A stretch of DNA of 64,000 nucleotides, from positions 16,678,001 to 16,742,000 of the forward strand of contig CM114272.1 in the NCBI GenBank assembly GCA_050084515.1, read 5' to 3'. Positions 44,380-59,344 of this stretch are shown one piece after another. A model generated the notes under the pieces. It saw nothing but the letters and a program-made list of their open reading frames with translations. It was not told the DNA's origin and searched no databases. The DNA is from Blasia pusilla. Its lineage: Eukaryota; Marchantiophyta; Marchantiopsida; Blasiales. How positions within the stretch are numbered: position 1 is the first letter of the stretch; the number at the start of each line of letters is the position of its first letter. The position numbers were made by a program, and so were the translations under genes.

Positions 44380-44395
44380 CTCATTCTCTCTTTGT
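44380..44395 (-). other. Predicted self-priming primer-binding site of element 2
   Basis: The minus strand reads ACAAAGAGAGAATGAG directly after the A block. It pairs with CTCATTCTCTCTTGT at 44574-44560, 13 nt contiguous plus a one-base bulge. The sequence differs from element 1, yet the complementarity is kept. Confidence 0.7.
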
Positions 44396-44912
44396 AAAAT
44401 AAGATCCAATCTCTCTCACAACACCATAGTTCTCACATGTGTGCACTCTCACATGTCTCTCTCACTATCAAACCAAACCCACTCTCCTAATGAGAGGCTT
44501 GCGTTACACACACAATGTGAGCAAGACCATAGCTCCACCGCCTCATGCCAAGAGGTTCAACAAGAGAGAATGAGCTCTCAAGCTCTCTCTCCTTGAGGTA
44601 TATCCCTCCCCTCTCCCAAGCTCTCTCCATGGTAACCTATGCTCCCAAGTCACATCCTTGGTTCTTGACCAGATGTAGGAGGTCAAGGGCCACTTACTAA
44701 AAATATAAAGTTGATCATATATTCAAAATGGTACTTATCTAAAATAGTAAGTTCCTTAATATGGCTCCAAATGAGCCGAAACGAAGGGAAAACCTGCTCT
44801 CTCAGGTTTCCCAAGGCCTCATCAGGTCATCCTCGACCTACTGAGCATGTCCTCCACTACTCAAGAAAGCTCACTACTAGATCTCATCCATCTATCCTAA
44901 AAGACATGACAA
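44396..44912 (-). repeat. 5' A block (A1) of element 2 with promoter
   Basis: It starts TTGTCATGTCTTTTAGGATAG at 44912 and is joined to the leader without a B block. A TATA-like GATATACC (44604-44597) lies about 28 bases before the predicted RNA start (44574). The hairpin CCTGCTCTCTCAGG near 44792-44806 is conserved with A2. Confidence 0.8.
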
Positions 44913-45344
44913 GTTGAGGTACATATTCCAACAAGAACTCTTCCCCATAAAGGAAAACAAAAAGCATGAAGAAAAGCAAATGGAAAAATCCATGGACATA
45001 TAAAAAGGGGAACTTAGAATGTCAAATAAATTTAAGGGTGAAGGAAAAGGGGGAAAACAAATTACATCACACTTGGTGAACGGTTAGAGTTTTAATGCAT
45101 CACTATTGTAAGAAATTAGCGAGATATTCTGCTATAACTTTGTCTCGAGTGGTCAAAATGAGTTTAGCCACCATTGTATTGTATTGGGATGAAAATTTCT
45201 AAACATTGACATGTTGGTCTATTTTAGATCATATGATATGTTGATTTCATCAACAATCATCCAATAGCATATGTGCACAAATTACCAATTTGAGTCATAT
45301 TAGGGGAAAAATATCTTTTGAGTTTCCCAAGGATACATTATGAG

Positions 45345-45600
45345 AGGAGATATCTTTCAAAGAGCCATCTTTCTCATGTAAAATTGGAGTAAGAATATCA
45401 CAAGCAACCCACTACACTCTGGAAAGTACACATGACCATCAATCCACATTCGTCTTTTGACATGAGGGAATTTGAAAGCTAACAATCTATTTTCTACCAT
45501 ACCCTACAAGAGAAAGTGTTGCAAGGTTCAACATGAGAAAGATGGTTATGAAAGTTCTTTCCTCTCCTTATATAATTTTGGGAACAACCAAAAGAGTTCT
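45345..45600 (-). repeat. A-block fragment with promoter and primer site
   Basis: On the minus strand TATATAAG (45574-45567) precedes CATCTTTCTCATGT (45544-45531) by 30 bases, and ACATGAGAAAGATG (45379-45366) follows the TTTT end of the block. The complementarity is perfect, as in elements 1 and 3, though the rest is diverged. Confidence 0.65.
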
Positions 45601-45888
45601 CCCCCAAACTATAGCACACATTGCTAACCTACATACCCAAGCTACCGCATGATTCCTTCTACATCTCATCTAACATGAAATAAAAAAATATGAAAGTCAT
45701 CAAAAAATCCATCTCAAAAAAACGGATCTGTAATGAAACTTGGTCGATCACTCAAGACAAAATTATTACTAAACATCCCGCTAAGTCTCTGCAAAGTCTC
45801 TAATTCTCTACAAGTCACAATTGAATTCTACTCCTCCATCAACTATGACATGTCACTTTTTGTGGAGGAAGAAAAAAAATTGGGAAGA

Positions 45889-46205
45889 TGTGTGCATACA
45901 TATCGCTACACATTCCTTATCACTCGTCGTATCTACAACACACACAACACTGATCTTCCAAACACACAAATAGATTCACACATAAATAAAATACACTCAT
46001 GCATATACACCAAGATCATGCAGGAAAATTGAAGTAAAAACATTTTCACATGACTAACTACACTCTCGAATCTATATTGTAATATCAAGACACCTCCACC
46101 CTCAGCCATGAGGGAATCCGGACTTGAACACACTTCTTCCTACTAAACACCAAGTAAGAGAGGTGCTCCAAAGGCTCAACGTGAGAAAGATGGCTTGTGG
46201 AAGTC
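45889..46205 (-). repeat. A-B copy without coding part (partial)
   Basis: The minus strand reads CCATCTTTCTCACGTTGAGCC (from 46193), GGCTGAGGGTGGAGG, TTTTTACTTCAATTTTCC and then passes straight into a B block (TGGTGTATATGCATGAG ... ATGTATGCACACA, end at 45889). No primer site is present at the A-B joint. Confidence 0.6.
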
Positions 46206-46757
46206 CTCTCTCCCAATATTCAGAAATTTTTTTAAAAATCTCAAAAATTCAGGGGAAAAAATTCAACACCCGAACTCCCCCCCTACCCCCCTTTTTTTCC
46301 TCCATCGCCCCCCCCTCCCCCCCCCCCCTAAGTATCAGGCCCATCCCTTTTTTGTTTCATTCTTCTCTACCTCTATCACTTTCGTAGAAGTGGTTGCAAG
46401 GAGAGTCCATTGTTTTCAGTGGCTCCCTAGGTACTTTAGGTGGAACTCAATAGAAAGAGATACTTTTACTATTGGTGGATGTTTCTATATCTACTTACCG
46501 ACTTTGTAATTTTCTTGTGGTATGAATATTTCTTATCCGAATTTTCCACATGGTAGCAAAACCACTTCTTGTGATTTTTATTGTCATATTGATTATCCAC
46601 TTTATTTTTAAACATGGGATCTATTAAATTTTGCAATTGAGATTTGAAGGAACTTAATTAGTTATTTTGCTATGATTATTGTGGATTCATAAATATAATT
46701 GCATCGGTCCATGGAATGACATAAACTAACTTGATATTTGATATTATAGTGAAATAC
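46206..46757. other. Spacer with poly-C tract
   Basis: A run of C broken by single T lies at 46308-46328. No gene is recognised. Confidence 0.5.
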
Positions 46758-48302
46758 CATGGAAGAATCATCAGATGAGGAAGGTGAAATCTCGAAAGTC
46801 GAAACTCACATGGCAACCAATGTAGGGAAGAGTAAGAATAAGAGCCGGAGGATTGGGAGAATTGAGAGGGAAGGACATTGGGCAACGCAATGCCCAAATT
46901 TGACATCAGTGGATGTGTTGGTAGATGATGTTAGCTTTTCATAACACTTTAGTCTTTGATAGATATTGCACCTATGGAACCCAAGATAGGTTTGGGAATT
47001 TTGTGAGGAAGTTGGTGGAGATAGCCAAGCATGTCTACGAATACTTTGGAGATGGGGAGAAAAATTGTTGGCCCATGGTCTACTTGGATACATTGGCTTG
47101 GAGGACCAAATTTTTTATGGATAGTAGGAGAGAATTGTACGAGATGGATTGAATCGAGCTGTGAGGATTGATTGGTGCCTTGATTTCTCGACTTGATAAA
47201 GAGAAAAAAATTGTTGATCAGGCTAGACAGTGAGAACATTGGTTTACAACCCAAAAGATGAAATCTTTGATTCAACCAAGTTGATTTTCCAAATGTAACT
47301 CAACCCCAGTGCGAGCCCTAGTGAGCAAGAATACTATCCAGTTCTTAGATTGCATAGACAAATTAGAAGGAGTAAATATGAGAACATATTACATTGTTGA
47401 GGTGGTTGGAGGTATAGTATTTACATGCCAGTTCTTGAGGCTGAAGCTTATACAAATAATGGGAGATTTATTCTCATATGTTGGCATAATATTGCAAAGA
47501 CGTTCAAGGACCGGAGAGGTCGAAATGGAGACTTAGTACGTAGATTCGGGTTCAGTGAGTTGAAGAGGGAGATGGTTGCATGGCGTAGGGAGCATGTTGG
47601 AATCATTCGTCTTGTTGTTGTCCTTCCTATTTTGAGTACTCCTACTCTTGTATTCCCTCTTTGGAATGGTGGAAATCTCCAAAAGATATTAGAGAGGATG
47701 GAGATGATAATCACCATCGGAGTTTGGCCAAATAATCCTCATTCCGAGGAATATAAGATGTTTATGATAAAAAGAGCTGACAATTCTCTTGCCCTTCTTG
47801 AGACTCTTACATATTTCCATAACCACGGTTGGGTACTTAGGGATCTTCATACACAAAACACCTTTCCAATTGGGATTCTGAATTGGCGAGTAGTCCCTCT
47901 TTTGACCTTGGACATAGTTTAGTGTTTGTTGGCATCACACATCTCAAATTTGCACACACATTTGAGCAAGCACGGTCCATTGGTTCCATTTGATACCCTC
48001 CTTCCCAACCTAATCCTAGTCCACACACAGCTTCATAGTTAATGAAACATCATTTGATCCATGTCAATGCTCCAACTATACCAAAAGATCAACCGTTCAC
48101 AAAGTTTTCTGATGTTTATTCTCTTTGGGTTATTTTACAGAGGTTGTTGAGGAATTTATACAATTTTGCACATCTCGTGCATCATGAAAGATTGGGAGTT
48201 AAAGACCAATCAAGAGGTATGTTCACGAATAAGAAGTTAAATTACCACATCAAGAAGATGGTGAATCCAAAAATAGGCGTGAGGGGCATATCAGGGCTAT
48301 AG
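46758..48302 (+). pseudogene. Protein-kinase-like gene, decayed
   Basis: The 5' part (MEESSDEEGEISK, then GHWATQCPN) and a conserved-looking segment (NCWPMVYLDTLAWRTKFF, 47065-47115) precede a kinase-like domain. That domain shows ELKREMVAWRREH (helix C-like, about 47565), a hinge-like FPLWNGGNLQKIL, the catalytic loop region FHNHGWVLRDLHTQN (about 47815-47860, Arg-Asp kept, His lost) and KFSDVYSLWVILQRLL (about 48100-48150, equal to the SDVYSxG motif). In-frame TGA codons at 47150, 47162, 47231 and 47282 and frameshifts near 47420 and 47920 break it. No introns are evident, so it may be a retrocopy or TE-captured piece. Confidence 0.7.
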
Positions 48303-49389
48303 AGGCAAAGGCCAATATATAAAGTGTTCTAAATGAGACCACAAACAAAGAACTATTGTGAATGGTGCTTGTTGTTTTCGCCCCATCCTAGGACCAATGT
48401 GGAGTAGACATTACATAGTTAACTTGGTTGAAACATACATGATATGTATAGAACTATTTGTAAAGGCATGATAATTTTATTTAATTTAATTTTTCTACTA
48501 GATTCAATGTGCATTTTCCATCTATATGGATTGCAAGTTACATTACTACTTTAACTAAAAAAAATGCATGTTAGTTAAATTCAAAAAAAAATCCAAGGAA
48601 ATCTTCCAAACTTCGGAAGTCTCTTTGATATTTATTATCTCTTCTCATTTGAAATTTTGATATTCTTTTCTCAAATTTGATACCGAATAAATTTTGATGA
48701 AAATAAATTTTCAAGTTAAGTTTGGAGGGAAATTTAATTGATATTTTTTAAGAACTAAAAAATAAGATATTGTGTCAAAACAAGACCTATCCTTCAAAAA
48801 ATGAAAAAAATATCTATTTTATTTTAAACTTAATTTATAATAAGTAATTTTTATTTCCAAAAATATTATGAAATTAAAAAAGTCTCAAAAAGTCGACAAG
48901 GTTTGCATAATTTCATCTTAGCCCACTTTTATTATCTCTTTTTCCCTTTTCTAACCTTTTGAGGATTCCTTTATTTTTATTTTTTAATTTATTTTTAGTA
49001 TTTTTTAAAGGTGCATTAGGGGCCTTCTTAATTTCTTACTATTTTTATTATGTTCTAGCCTTATGAAAATTTTTGTTACTTTTTTAACTTTCATGGCTAA
49101 AAGATTGTTGCAAAAATTCATTTTGAAGTTTCCTTTCAAAAAAATTATATAAGGAATTATACTATTAAATTTTAATTCACTTATTTTCCTTTTACTATCT
49201 AAAATTTTTAATTTTAAAAAAAATCAATAATTTTCAACCATATCATTAGCTTCTTACGTATCCCTTGTGTTTACTAATATCTTTTCTATTTTTGTGTAAA
49301 AATTTTAATTTACTTTTAAAAAGTAAAAAAATATTTTTATGATAGTTTCATTTTCAAGTTAAGTTTGGAGATAAAATTCATTCATACTT
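48303..49389. other. AT-rich spacer; nothing recognised
   Basis: Poly-A/poly-T rich. The phrase TTTTCAAGTTAAGTTTGGAG occurs at both 48710 and 49350, hinting at a local duplication. Confidence 0.4.
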
Positions 49390-51570
49390 TGGGAAAGGAA
49401 AAAAATATGTCCATTTTTCATCATATCAAACTATATGATCTTCATTTGAAATTTATTCAAGCGCATCCGAGTTTCCTTCAACTATAAAATGGAATTTTCA
49501 CGAAAGCCTTGAAAATGGACAAGTTTTCTTGGACACTTGCTAATGAAACCTTGTAAAATAAGAGGGTGTGTCTATTTTTCATCTTGTTCATGTATGTGAT
49601 CTTTATTTGAAATTTGCACCGCTTGATCATCCAAATGTATCTAAGATACTTACAAATTTCCAATGAAAATAGAGTTGTGACCAAAAGTCCAAAGGAGGTA
49701 AGTACTTTTTGGACCAGCTTACTAAAACCTTCTAGGGAAAGAGCAAGGTTCCACGGAAACGGACATGTCCACAAACATGTTACACGGGTATCCCTCGAGC
49801 CCGCCCCCGGAGCCCTCTGAGCCCATAGCGGGCACCCGGGCTGGTTGAGCCCGCACCGGTTTTGTGGTCCGCAAGGCGGGTGTTAGGCTCTTAGCCCTAG
49901 TAGGGCCCGCACATGGTAGGCACGGCCCCCATTGGGCGGGCTCAAGTCCGTAGGGAGGCGCGAGCCCAAAGACCGCCATACCGACCGCCGCGGGCCACAA
50001 AACCGGTGCAGGATCGGCCAACCTAGATGTCCGCTGCGAGCTTGGCTGACTGAGGTGCGGGCCGCATGTACCCAGGCCGGCATAGACATGTACGTCCTAG
50101 GAAGGGACATAAATCCGCGGACACAGACTTTGTCCGTGTGCAACCCTAGGAAAGAGAGTATTTCCATTTTCCATCATATTCAAGTATGGAGTCTTGATCT
50201 GAAATTTGGGCCACTTGATCATCTCGGTAAATCTAACCTACCTAAAAATTTTCAAGGAAAATGGAGTTGTGACCAAAATCCCAAAAATAGATAAATTGTT
50301 TTTGGACCCATGCAATTAAAACTTGTAGGGAAAGAGGATATGTCCATTTTTCATCATGTTCAAGTGTGTGGTCTTGATCGGAAATCTGGGCCACTTGATG
50401 ATCCAAGTTTATCTAAGCTACATAACAGATCTCAAGGAAAATAGAGTTTCGACTAAAAGCCCAAAAATACTAAAGTGCTTTTTTAACCTATCTGATTAAA
50501 ACTTGTAAGAAAATAGGGTGCGTTCACGAGCAAGCAATGTCTTTTTTTATCTAGTTCATATATGTGATCTTCATGTGAAATTTGGGTCACTTAACCATCC
50601 AAGCATACTTAAGCTACCAAAAAACTTTAATGAAAATGGAGTTGTGATCGAAAGCTCAAAAATAGAAAAGTGGTTTTGGGATCCACACGATTGAACCTTC
50701 TAGGGAAAGAGGGTGTGTCCATTTCTCATCATATTCACATGTGTGCTCTAAATCTGAAATTTAGCCTACTTGATCATTTCGTTATATCTAATGTATTTAC
50801 AAAGTTTCAATTAAAATGGAATTGTGACCAAAATCCCAAAATACATTAGTGTTTTTTGAACTCGTATGATTAAATCTTATACGGAAATAAGGAATAACCA
50901 TTTTTCCATACTATTGATATATGTGCTTTTTGTGTGAAATATTGAACACTTCATCATCAAGTGCATCTAAGCTACCTACAAAAATTAAATGGAAATGGAA
51001 TTGTGACCAAAATCTCAAAAAAAAAGTAGGTATTTTTTGGGACAAAGCGATGAAACCTTCTAAGGAAAGAGGGTATGTCTATTTCTCATCTTGTTCAAGT
51101 ATTTGCTCTTGATCTGAAATTTGGGTCACTTGATCATTGAAGTGCATCTAAGATACCTACAAATTTCCAATAAAAATGGAACAGTAACCAAAAGCCCAAA
51201 AATACATAAGTGGTTTTAGACCTGCGAAATTAAAACTTCTACGAAAATAATATGTGTTAATTTTACATCTTCTTCATATAAGTCATCTTCATGTGAAATT
51301 TGGGAAACTTCATCATCCAAATATATATTTAAACTACTTACAAAATTTCAATGAAAATAGAATTGCCATCAAAGTCCCAAAAATAGGCAAGTATTATTTT
51401 GACCCAGACACTAAAACCTGCTAAGAAAAGAAGGTGTGTCTGTTGTTCATCTCAAGTACACGATCTTGTTATGAAGAATGGATCACTTGATCATCCAAGT
51501 GTATCTAAACTACCTCCAAAAAAGTTTCTGAAAATAAAATTGTGACCTAAATCCCAAAAACACATAAGTT
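49390..51570. repeat. Tandem array of diverged, roughly 180-bp units
   Basis: Units are marked by CCATTTTTCATCATGTTCAA-like text at about 49408, 49575, 50166, 50345, 50545, 50730, 50900, 51078, 51262 and 51442, followed by TGTGATCTTGAT, GAAATTTGGGCCACTTGATC, GTGACCAAAAGCCCAAAAAT and CTTCTAGGGAAAGAG. Spacing is 167-200 bp except across the GC-rich insert. About ten units are visible. No gene is present. Confidence 0.9.
49744..50147. mobile_element. GC-rich insert inside the tandem array
   Basis: About 400 bp of GC-rich DNA interrupts one unit. Its arms GCACCGGTTTTGTGGTCCGC (from 49853) and the complementary copy ending near 50009 differ by one base over 20. CTAGGGAAAGAG precedes it (49732-49743) and CTAGGAAAGAG follows (50146-50156), but since each unit carries this phrase it need not be a target duplication. 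The origin is unknown. Confidence 0.5.
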
Positions 51571-52429
51571 GAAAGAATGTTATGATCTCGACATAATGTC
51601 GTGGAGGAGAGGTGCCCTTGTAGGACTTGAGAGAGATGAACCTCCATTCAACATCCGATTTTCCGACCATGTTTGGTCTTACGACTAACTAACCTAAATT
51701 TTGACTCCGGAAGATCTCCTCCTTGAACCCACAATCATGACTCATTTTCAAATTTCCCACTAGCACGAAAAATAGACTTACCTATTTTTGACATCCCACA
51801 CTTAAATGAGGATAAAAAAATAAGAGAAACATCATAAATTCTAGTTTCACACACGGAAAATACAATATGAACGATAATTATATAAACATATCTATCAGCA
51901 TGAGGGCAATGGCATCCCCCTTGAACGAGTACTTTCCTAATGACCACTTTGATTTAGAGAATCCGTCACAACTGAGATACCATTCAATTGGCTTTAATTC
52001 AATTCAATGAGAGAACCATGTGTGTTACCCATTAGAGTTCTCCCACACATGACATCAAGAGTTTTGCAACACTGCAAATTCTGTGGCCTTCATCCACACC
52101 TGATGTGACCCTTATGTTGTCGAGTTCCATGAGGAATCCATATCCATTATAAAATCAAGGTCATATTTCAAACATGAAACATGCTTTGCAAGATCTTTGA
52201 AACATTAGACTAGTTAGACTAGCCAGTTACACAAGATACCCTATTACAATGTTTTAAATTTTTTTCTTTTATTATTTGTCAACTGAACATGATTGCCAAC
52301 TAGGTTGGGCACATTTATACCATCATATGTTATCAACTCCAAAGACAATAACTGATACTGCAACTATGATGCTTTTAGTGATAGCACCTTTCACTTCTTC
52401 ACAATTTTACTGATTGCATCCCTAACAGC
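51571..52429. other. Spacer 3' of the ene-reductase gene
   Basis: AT-rich sequence that should contain the 3' UTR of the minus-strand gene. Nothing else was recognised. Confidence 0.4.
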
Positions 52430-55481
<3,052 letters not shown>

Positions 55482-58046
55482 TGTCTGAAACGGCACCGCA
55501 GCCACAGAAAGCCATCACAATTTAAGGGAAGCAAATATTATAATGAGAGCAGAGGAACCAAACAAAGCATTAAGACTACATTTTGAAAGAATAATTACCC
55601 AACATGTGCAATAAGAGTTGCCAAGAATCTGACTACTCATATTTCTATCCATAAACCAACATTTCCCAACAAATCTCTAGAACAAGAGAAGACGGGAGAA
55701 AGATTGTGGCTGGGGGTAATTTGAGCGGGTAGGATTAAACGTGCAAGTGCATATTCTAGTCCTCTGCATAAGGGGTTAAGGGGTCTCCATATCTGCCTAC
55801 ATAGATGACAGATTTAGGATGGAACCCAGATTTTGCGCAGCTCCGCAGTCAGAGTCGTGAAAACGAGTGACATGTGGATACAACATGATTGAGAAAAGCC
55901 GAAATGAGTTGGAAGAAACGTCCAAGGAAGAGACTGTGGAGAGTACTGAGGTTAAGGAATTAGTTCTTTCTAAGGGCTGCATTAGCTGAGTGAGGTAGTG
56001 ATGGACCCGGCCGATTTGAGCCAGCGATTGGAAAACTTTCGCTTCAAGCGCACCGACGGTTTTAGATCCCAGGGCTTGCAGGAAAGACATTTGAGAATGT
56101 GGAGATGAGATCAAATCTATTCGAACCCAGGTTGCACCAAAGGATTTCAGATAAATGGACGAAACAGTAGACATCAAGCCTAAGTGAGAAAGGCAAGATG
56201 TCTGCATCTCCCTTATTAGCAGATACTCGTATCTTGAATCTGTAATCCCGATCTCACGAACAAAAAAAGACCTGCGAGAAAATGTACTTCCTAGCAGTCG
56301 ACGAGCGCGCGGCTCTTACATGTGCCACCACTTCCAACTACAAGCCAGTCAACCAGCCAACTTAGTGGCAACTCAAACCAATATTAGACCTATGACTGAT
56401 CCGCAAGTGTCTGCGGTGATCCATGCCGCCAGCCCAAAGGTGCTTACATCGGAAATTCAAAGCTCCCTCTGGCGTAGGCTCAGATTTAGTAAAACTCGAT
56501 AGAGTAACCACGCACCCACAACACCAGACGCTCAGAAAGTCCTAACCAGCGCCTTCTTCGAAATGAGCTAAAACTATTGTCATCTTCGTATAAGAAGGCA
56601 TAGAGCGAGGAGAGAACTATACCAAATTGCCAACCAGGAATCCACCCCTCGTGATCTCACGATACGTAGACATTAGTTGCGAATTCCAACCTCCCGCACC
56701 TTTTTTTCCCCTTTCCCAAATTTCCGACCACATTCATTTAAGGAGGAAACATCGTCTGCAGCTTCCTTTGTATTTACCATCGGAAGGGAAACTAAAATTC
56801 CAGTAGAAACTAAGGAAAAAGTCAATCACCGAGAACTGACAAGGGTACGGAGATTCATGATACGGTTAGCTCCTACACGCCGGTCATCTACTCGAGAGTA
56901 CCCCGTGACCATCTCCGAGCCTCTGCCGCCCTCATTTGAGGATTTTTAAAAAGTGTTGGGGCATCCCTCGGTGAATATGCCTGATATTCCACTGTGAACG
57001 TCATTATTTATATCCCGAGTTTTGAATAGTGGAACTGTGGAAGTTAACCATGGTGAAGTTCGGATGTGGATGTTCTTATAAGGGTTATTACTAGATCCAG
57101 CATTATGAAGCCAGCAGAGGAGGTCACGTGGAATTCGTTATGGTCATTGTTAACCCCGCTGTCCCTGAGGCCTCTGCATTAGGCTCTCTGCATTAGGCTA
57201 ATAGGCTCCCTGCAAGAGTAATCAGCGGATTACCCGGTGCATAAGGAATACGGACGTCCTTGCGAAGGTCGTTACTGGTCGTATAGTGTGCACTTATTAG
57301 AGGCACGACCTTCGGCAGTTTTTGTCTGCACTATTCAGAATCACTACCCGCGGATTTACCACACAAGCTAGTTTCACTAGTCAGCATGCCAAGAAAATAA
57401 CTTTTTTCTAACCTATAAATATTTATCATTTCAAATTTTTAATATAATTTTTAATATTAAAAAAGTTATAATCTTTTATTTCTTCATAATTCCAATCTTC
57501 AATTAAATTTTAAATACGAGCCTAAATAATTTCATTTTTCCATAAAAGTTAATCAATAACTACTCTTCTTTTTTCATTCTTCCCACCAAATAGCATCCAC
57601 TAAATTAATAGTTAGGTAATTTAAATTAATGAAATCACGTCCTTTTTCTGTTCAAATTCATTTGCCTTCCTTAAAATATCAAATGTGAATTAGGAGGACT
57701 TTTTTTAATAAATTTTTTTAATACTTTTAGTTTAATATCTTAAAGATAATTTCTACTTTTATAAATTTCATTATAAGATTCCACAATTCTAAATAATTCC
57801 ATTTCTTGATTAAATTTAAATTATACCTCACTCCCTTAACGAGTTTCACCTTTCCATAAAGATTGAACAATATCTACTCCTTCCGCTATATACCTCCCAT
57901 GAAAATAACACTCATTCATTAAATCATTAATGAAGAATTAATCATAAGTAATAAAATCATATTCCTTTTCCATTCAAATTCATTTTCCCGTCCCATCAAA
58001 TGTGAATTAAAAGAAAAAATTGAAAATTGGTTGCTATTTTATCTTA
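55482..58046. other. Upstream region of the ene-reductase gene and AT-rich spacer
   Basis: A minus-strand ATG frame at 56207-55797 (136 codons) has no recognisable domain and could be chance or an upstream exon. From 57390 the sequence is very AT-rich. A short repeat with ATTCAAATTCATT and ATCAAATGTGAATTA occurs at 57641, 57963 and again at 59226. Confidence 0.4.
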
Positions 58047-59344
58047 TTAGTAATTTTTTGCCCGTGCGATGCATTGGGTGACTGAGGGTGAGATGATTGG
58101 AAATCAAAAAACTCACATATGAAGGATGATAATATGAAATTAGAGGACACACGATGAAGAATGTTTAATTTTAAAAAATATGTCAAAAATATAAAAGATC
58201 AATTTTTTTCAATAATACATCTAACTTGGCTGAAGAAAAAATTTCGTATATTTTCTTTTATTAATTTTGAAAAAATAATTTATCCCTTTTCCAACCCCCG
58301 TCTTTCAATAAATAAAATAAAATCAATTATCTTGATGATTTTTTTCCCAAAAGGGGAATTAATTTTTTCCCCTATCTAACTTGAAAGTTAAAAATAGTAT
58401 ATAAATAATATATCTTCCTATATTTTGAAGAATACTTCTTGCCCCATTAGTGTCCAAGTATACTTTTCATTTTTCCCAAAATAAATTTTAATTTCCCATG
58501 AAAACTAAACTTTCAATTTCATTTGCATGAACCTTGGAAAATTAATTTTAAATTTTCAAATAAGGAGATTAAAAAAATGAAAGAGACCAGGAAGATTTCA
58601 TTGGGGAAGATGTTTAAATTTGAGTTAATTATAATTAATTAATTATTCTTAAAACCTTACCCATTCTTTTTTTCTGCCTAATATAGGGTACAAGTTTTTT
58701 TTAAATCAGTAATTCATGGACAAATTTGAAAGATCTTCAAATTTTCTCAATTAGGAAAAGTCCAAAGTTTGTCTCAAAATATTCTTAAAAAATCCCTCAC
58801 AATTAAAGCTTGAAAAAAAGATTAAATGACATAATTCTAAAGTAATATGTGATTTCCCTTCCAAAATTAACTTGAAATTAAAAGTTTTAGTTTTTTTTCT
58901 AAATTTTGAAATTTTCATTTTCATTTCAAAAATGAAAAAATGACTGATAAGGAAAAAGAGGTAAATTTTTTTAGATTCAATATATTTAATTTAAAATTAT
59001 CTTTAAACAAAGTAATAATGATTCAAAAACCTCTTTTCTATTCAGATCTTAGCTTAGTGTAGAGAAAATTAAACAATAATTGAGAAACTAATAGGCTTCA
59101 CATGTGGAGTTCACTGAGAGCCTCTTAGCCAAGGCTAACGCCCTCAATAGTATGATTATCCAATTATTTTGTCTTATTGTATATATGGGGTGGCCCATTA
59201 AAATATATATTCATTAAATATTAATTGATTCTTCCATTTAAATTCATTCCTCCTTTCGATCAAATGTGAATTAAGGGACCAAATTACAAACTTGTTGCTA
59301 TTTTGTCTTATTATCCCACCATTTTGTGTTATTATACATATAGA
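58047..59344 (-). mobile_element. Helitron candidate, about 1.3 kb, non-coding
   Basis: On the minus strand it starts A|TCTATATGTATAATAACAC (59344) and ends with an imperfect hairpin (CCCAATGCATCGCACGGGC, 58078-58060) and CTAA at 58050-58047 followed by T. Just outside the 3' end the sequence resembles the element's own 5' region (GCTATTTTATCTTATTA versus 59306-59322), as if it had inserted into another copy. Inside lies the repeat shared with 16180-16640. No Rep or helicase coding is visible. Confidence 0.5.

Larger units (their letters stand above)
36690..44912 (-). mobile_element. Element 2: retroelement with A-coding-B-A-B organisation, internally deleted
   Basis: Read on the minus strand: A (44912-44396), primer site (44395-44380), long leader, Gag (about 42855-41330), protease remnant, cytosine methyltransferase (40330-39230), integrase/PHD (39035-37634), purine tract (37466-37454), B (37453-37326), A (37325-36817), B (36816-36690). 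The outer ends are TTGTCATG and CATGACAA, perfect 8-bp inverted ends. Compared with element 1 it lacks RT-RNase H, the protease active site and the integrase core, so it could move only with help. No clean target duplication is seen; CCTCAA occurs near both ends but at different offsets. Confidence 0.85.

Noticed and set aside
36690-44912. Target-site duplication CCTCAA for element 2
   Set aside because: The two copies lie 1 and 3 bases from the proposed ends, so they do not define one consistent boundary.
49722-50167. Protein genes in the GC-rich insert of the tandem array
   Set aside because: Open frames exist only because of base composition; the translations are Pro/Arg/Gly-rich and lack any motif.
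55797-56207. A 136-codon gene upstream of the ene-reductase
   Set aside because: No domain, no splice or regulatory context, and low similarity to anything recognisable; left inside the spacer description.
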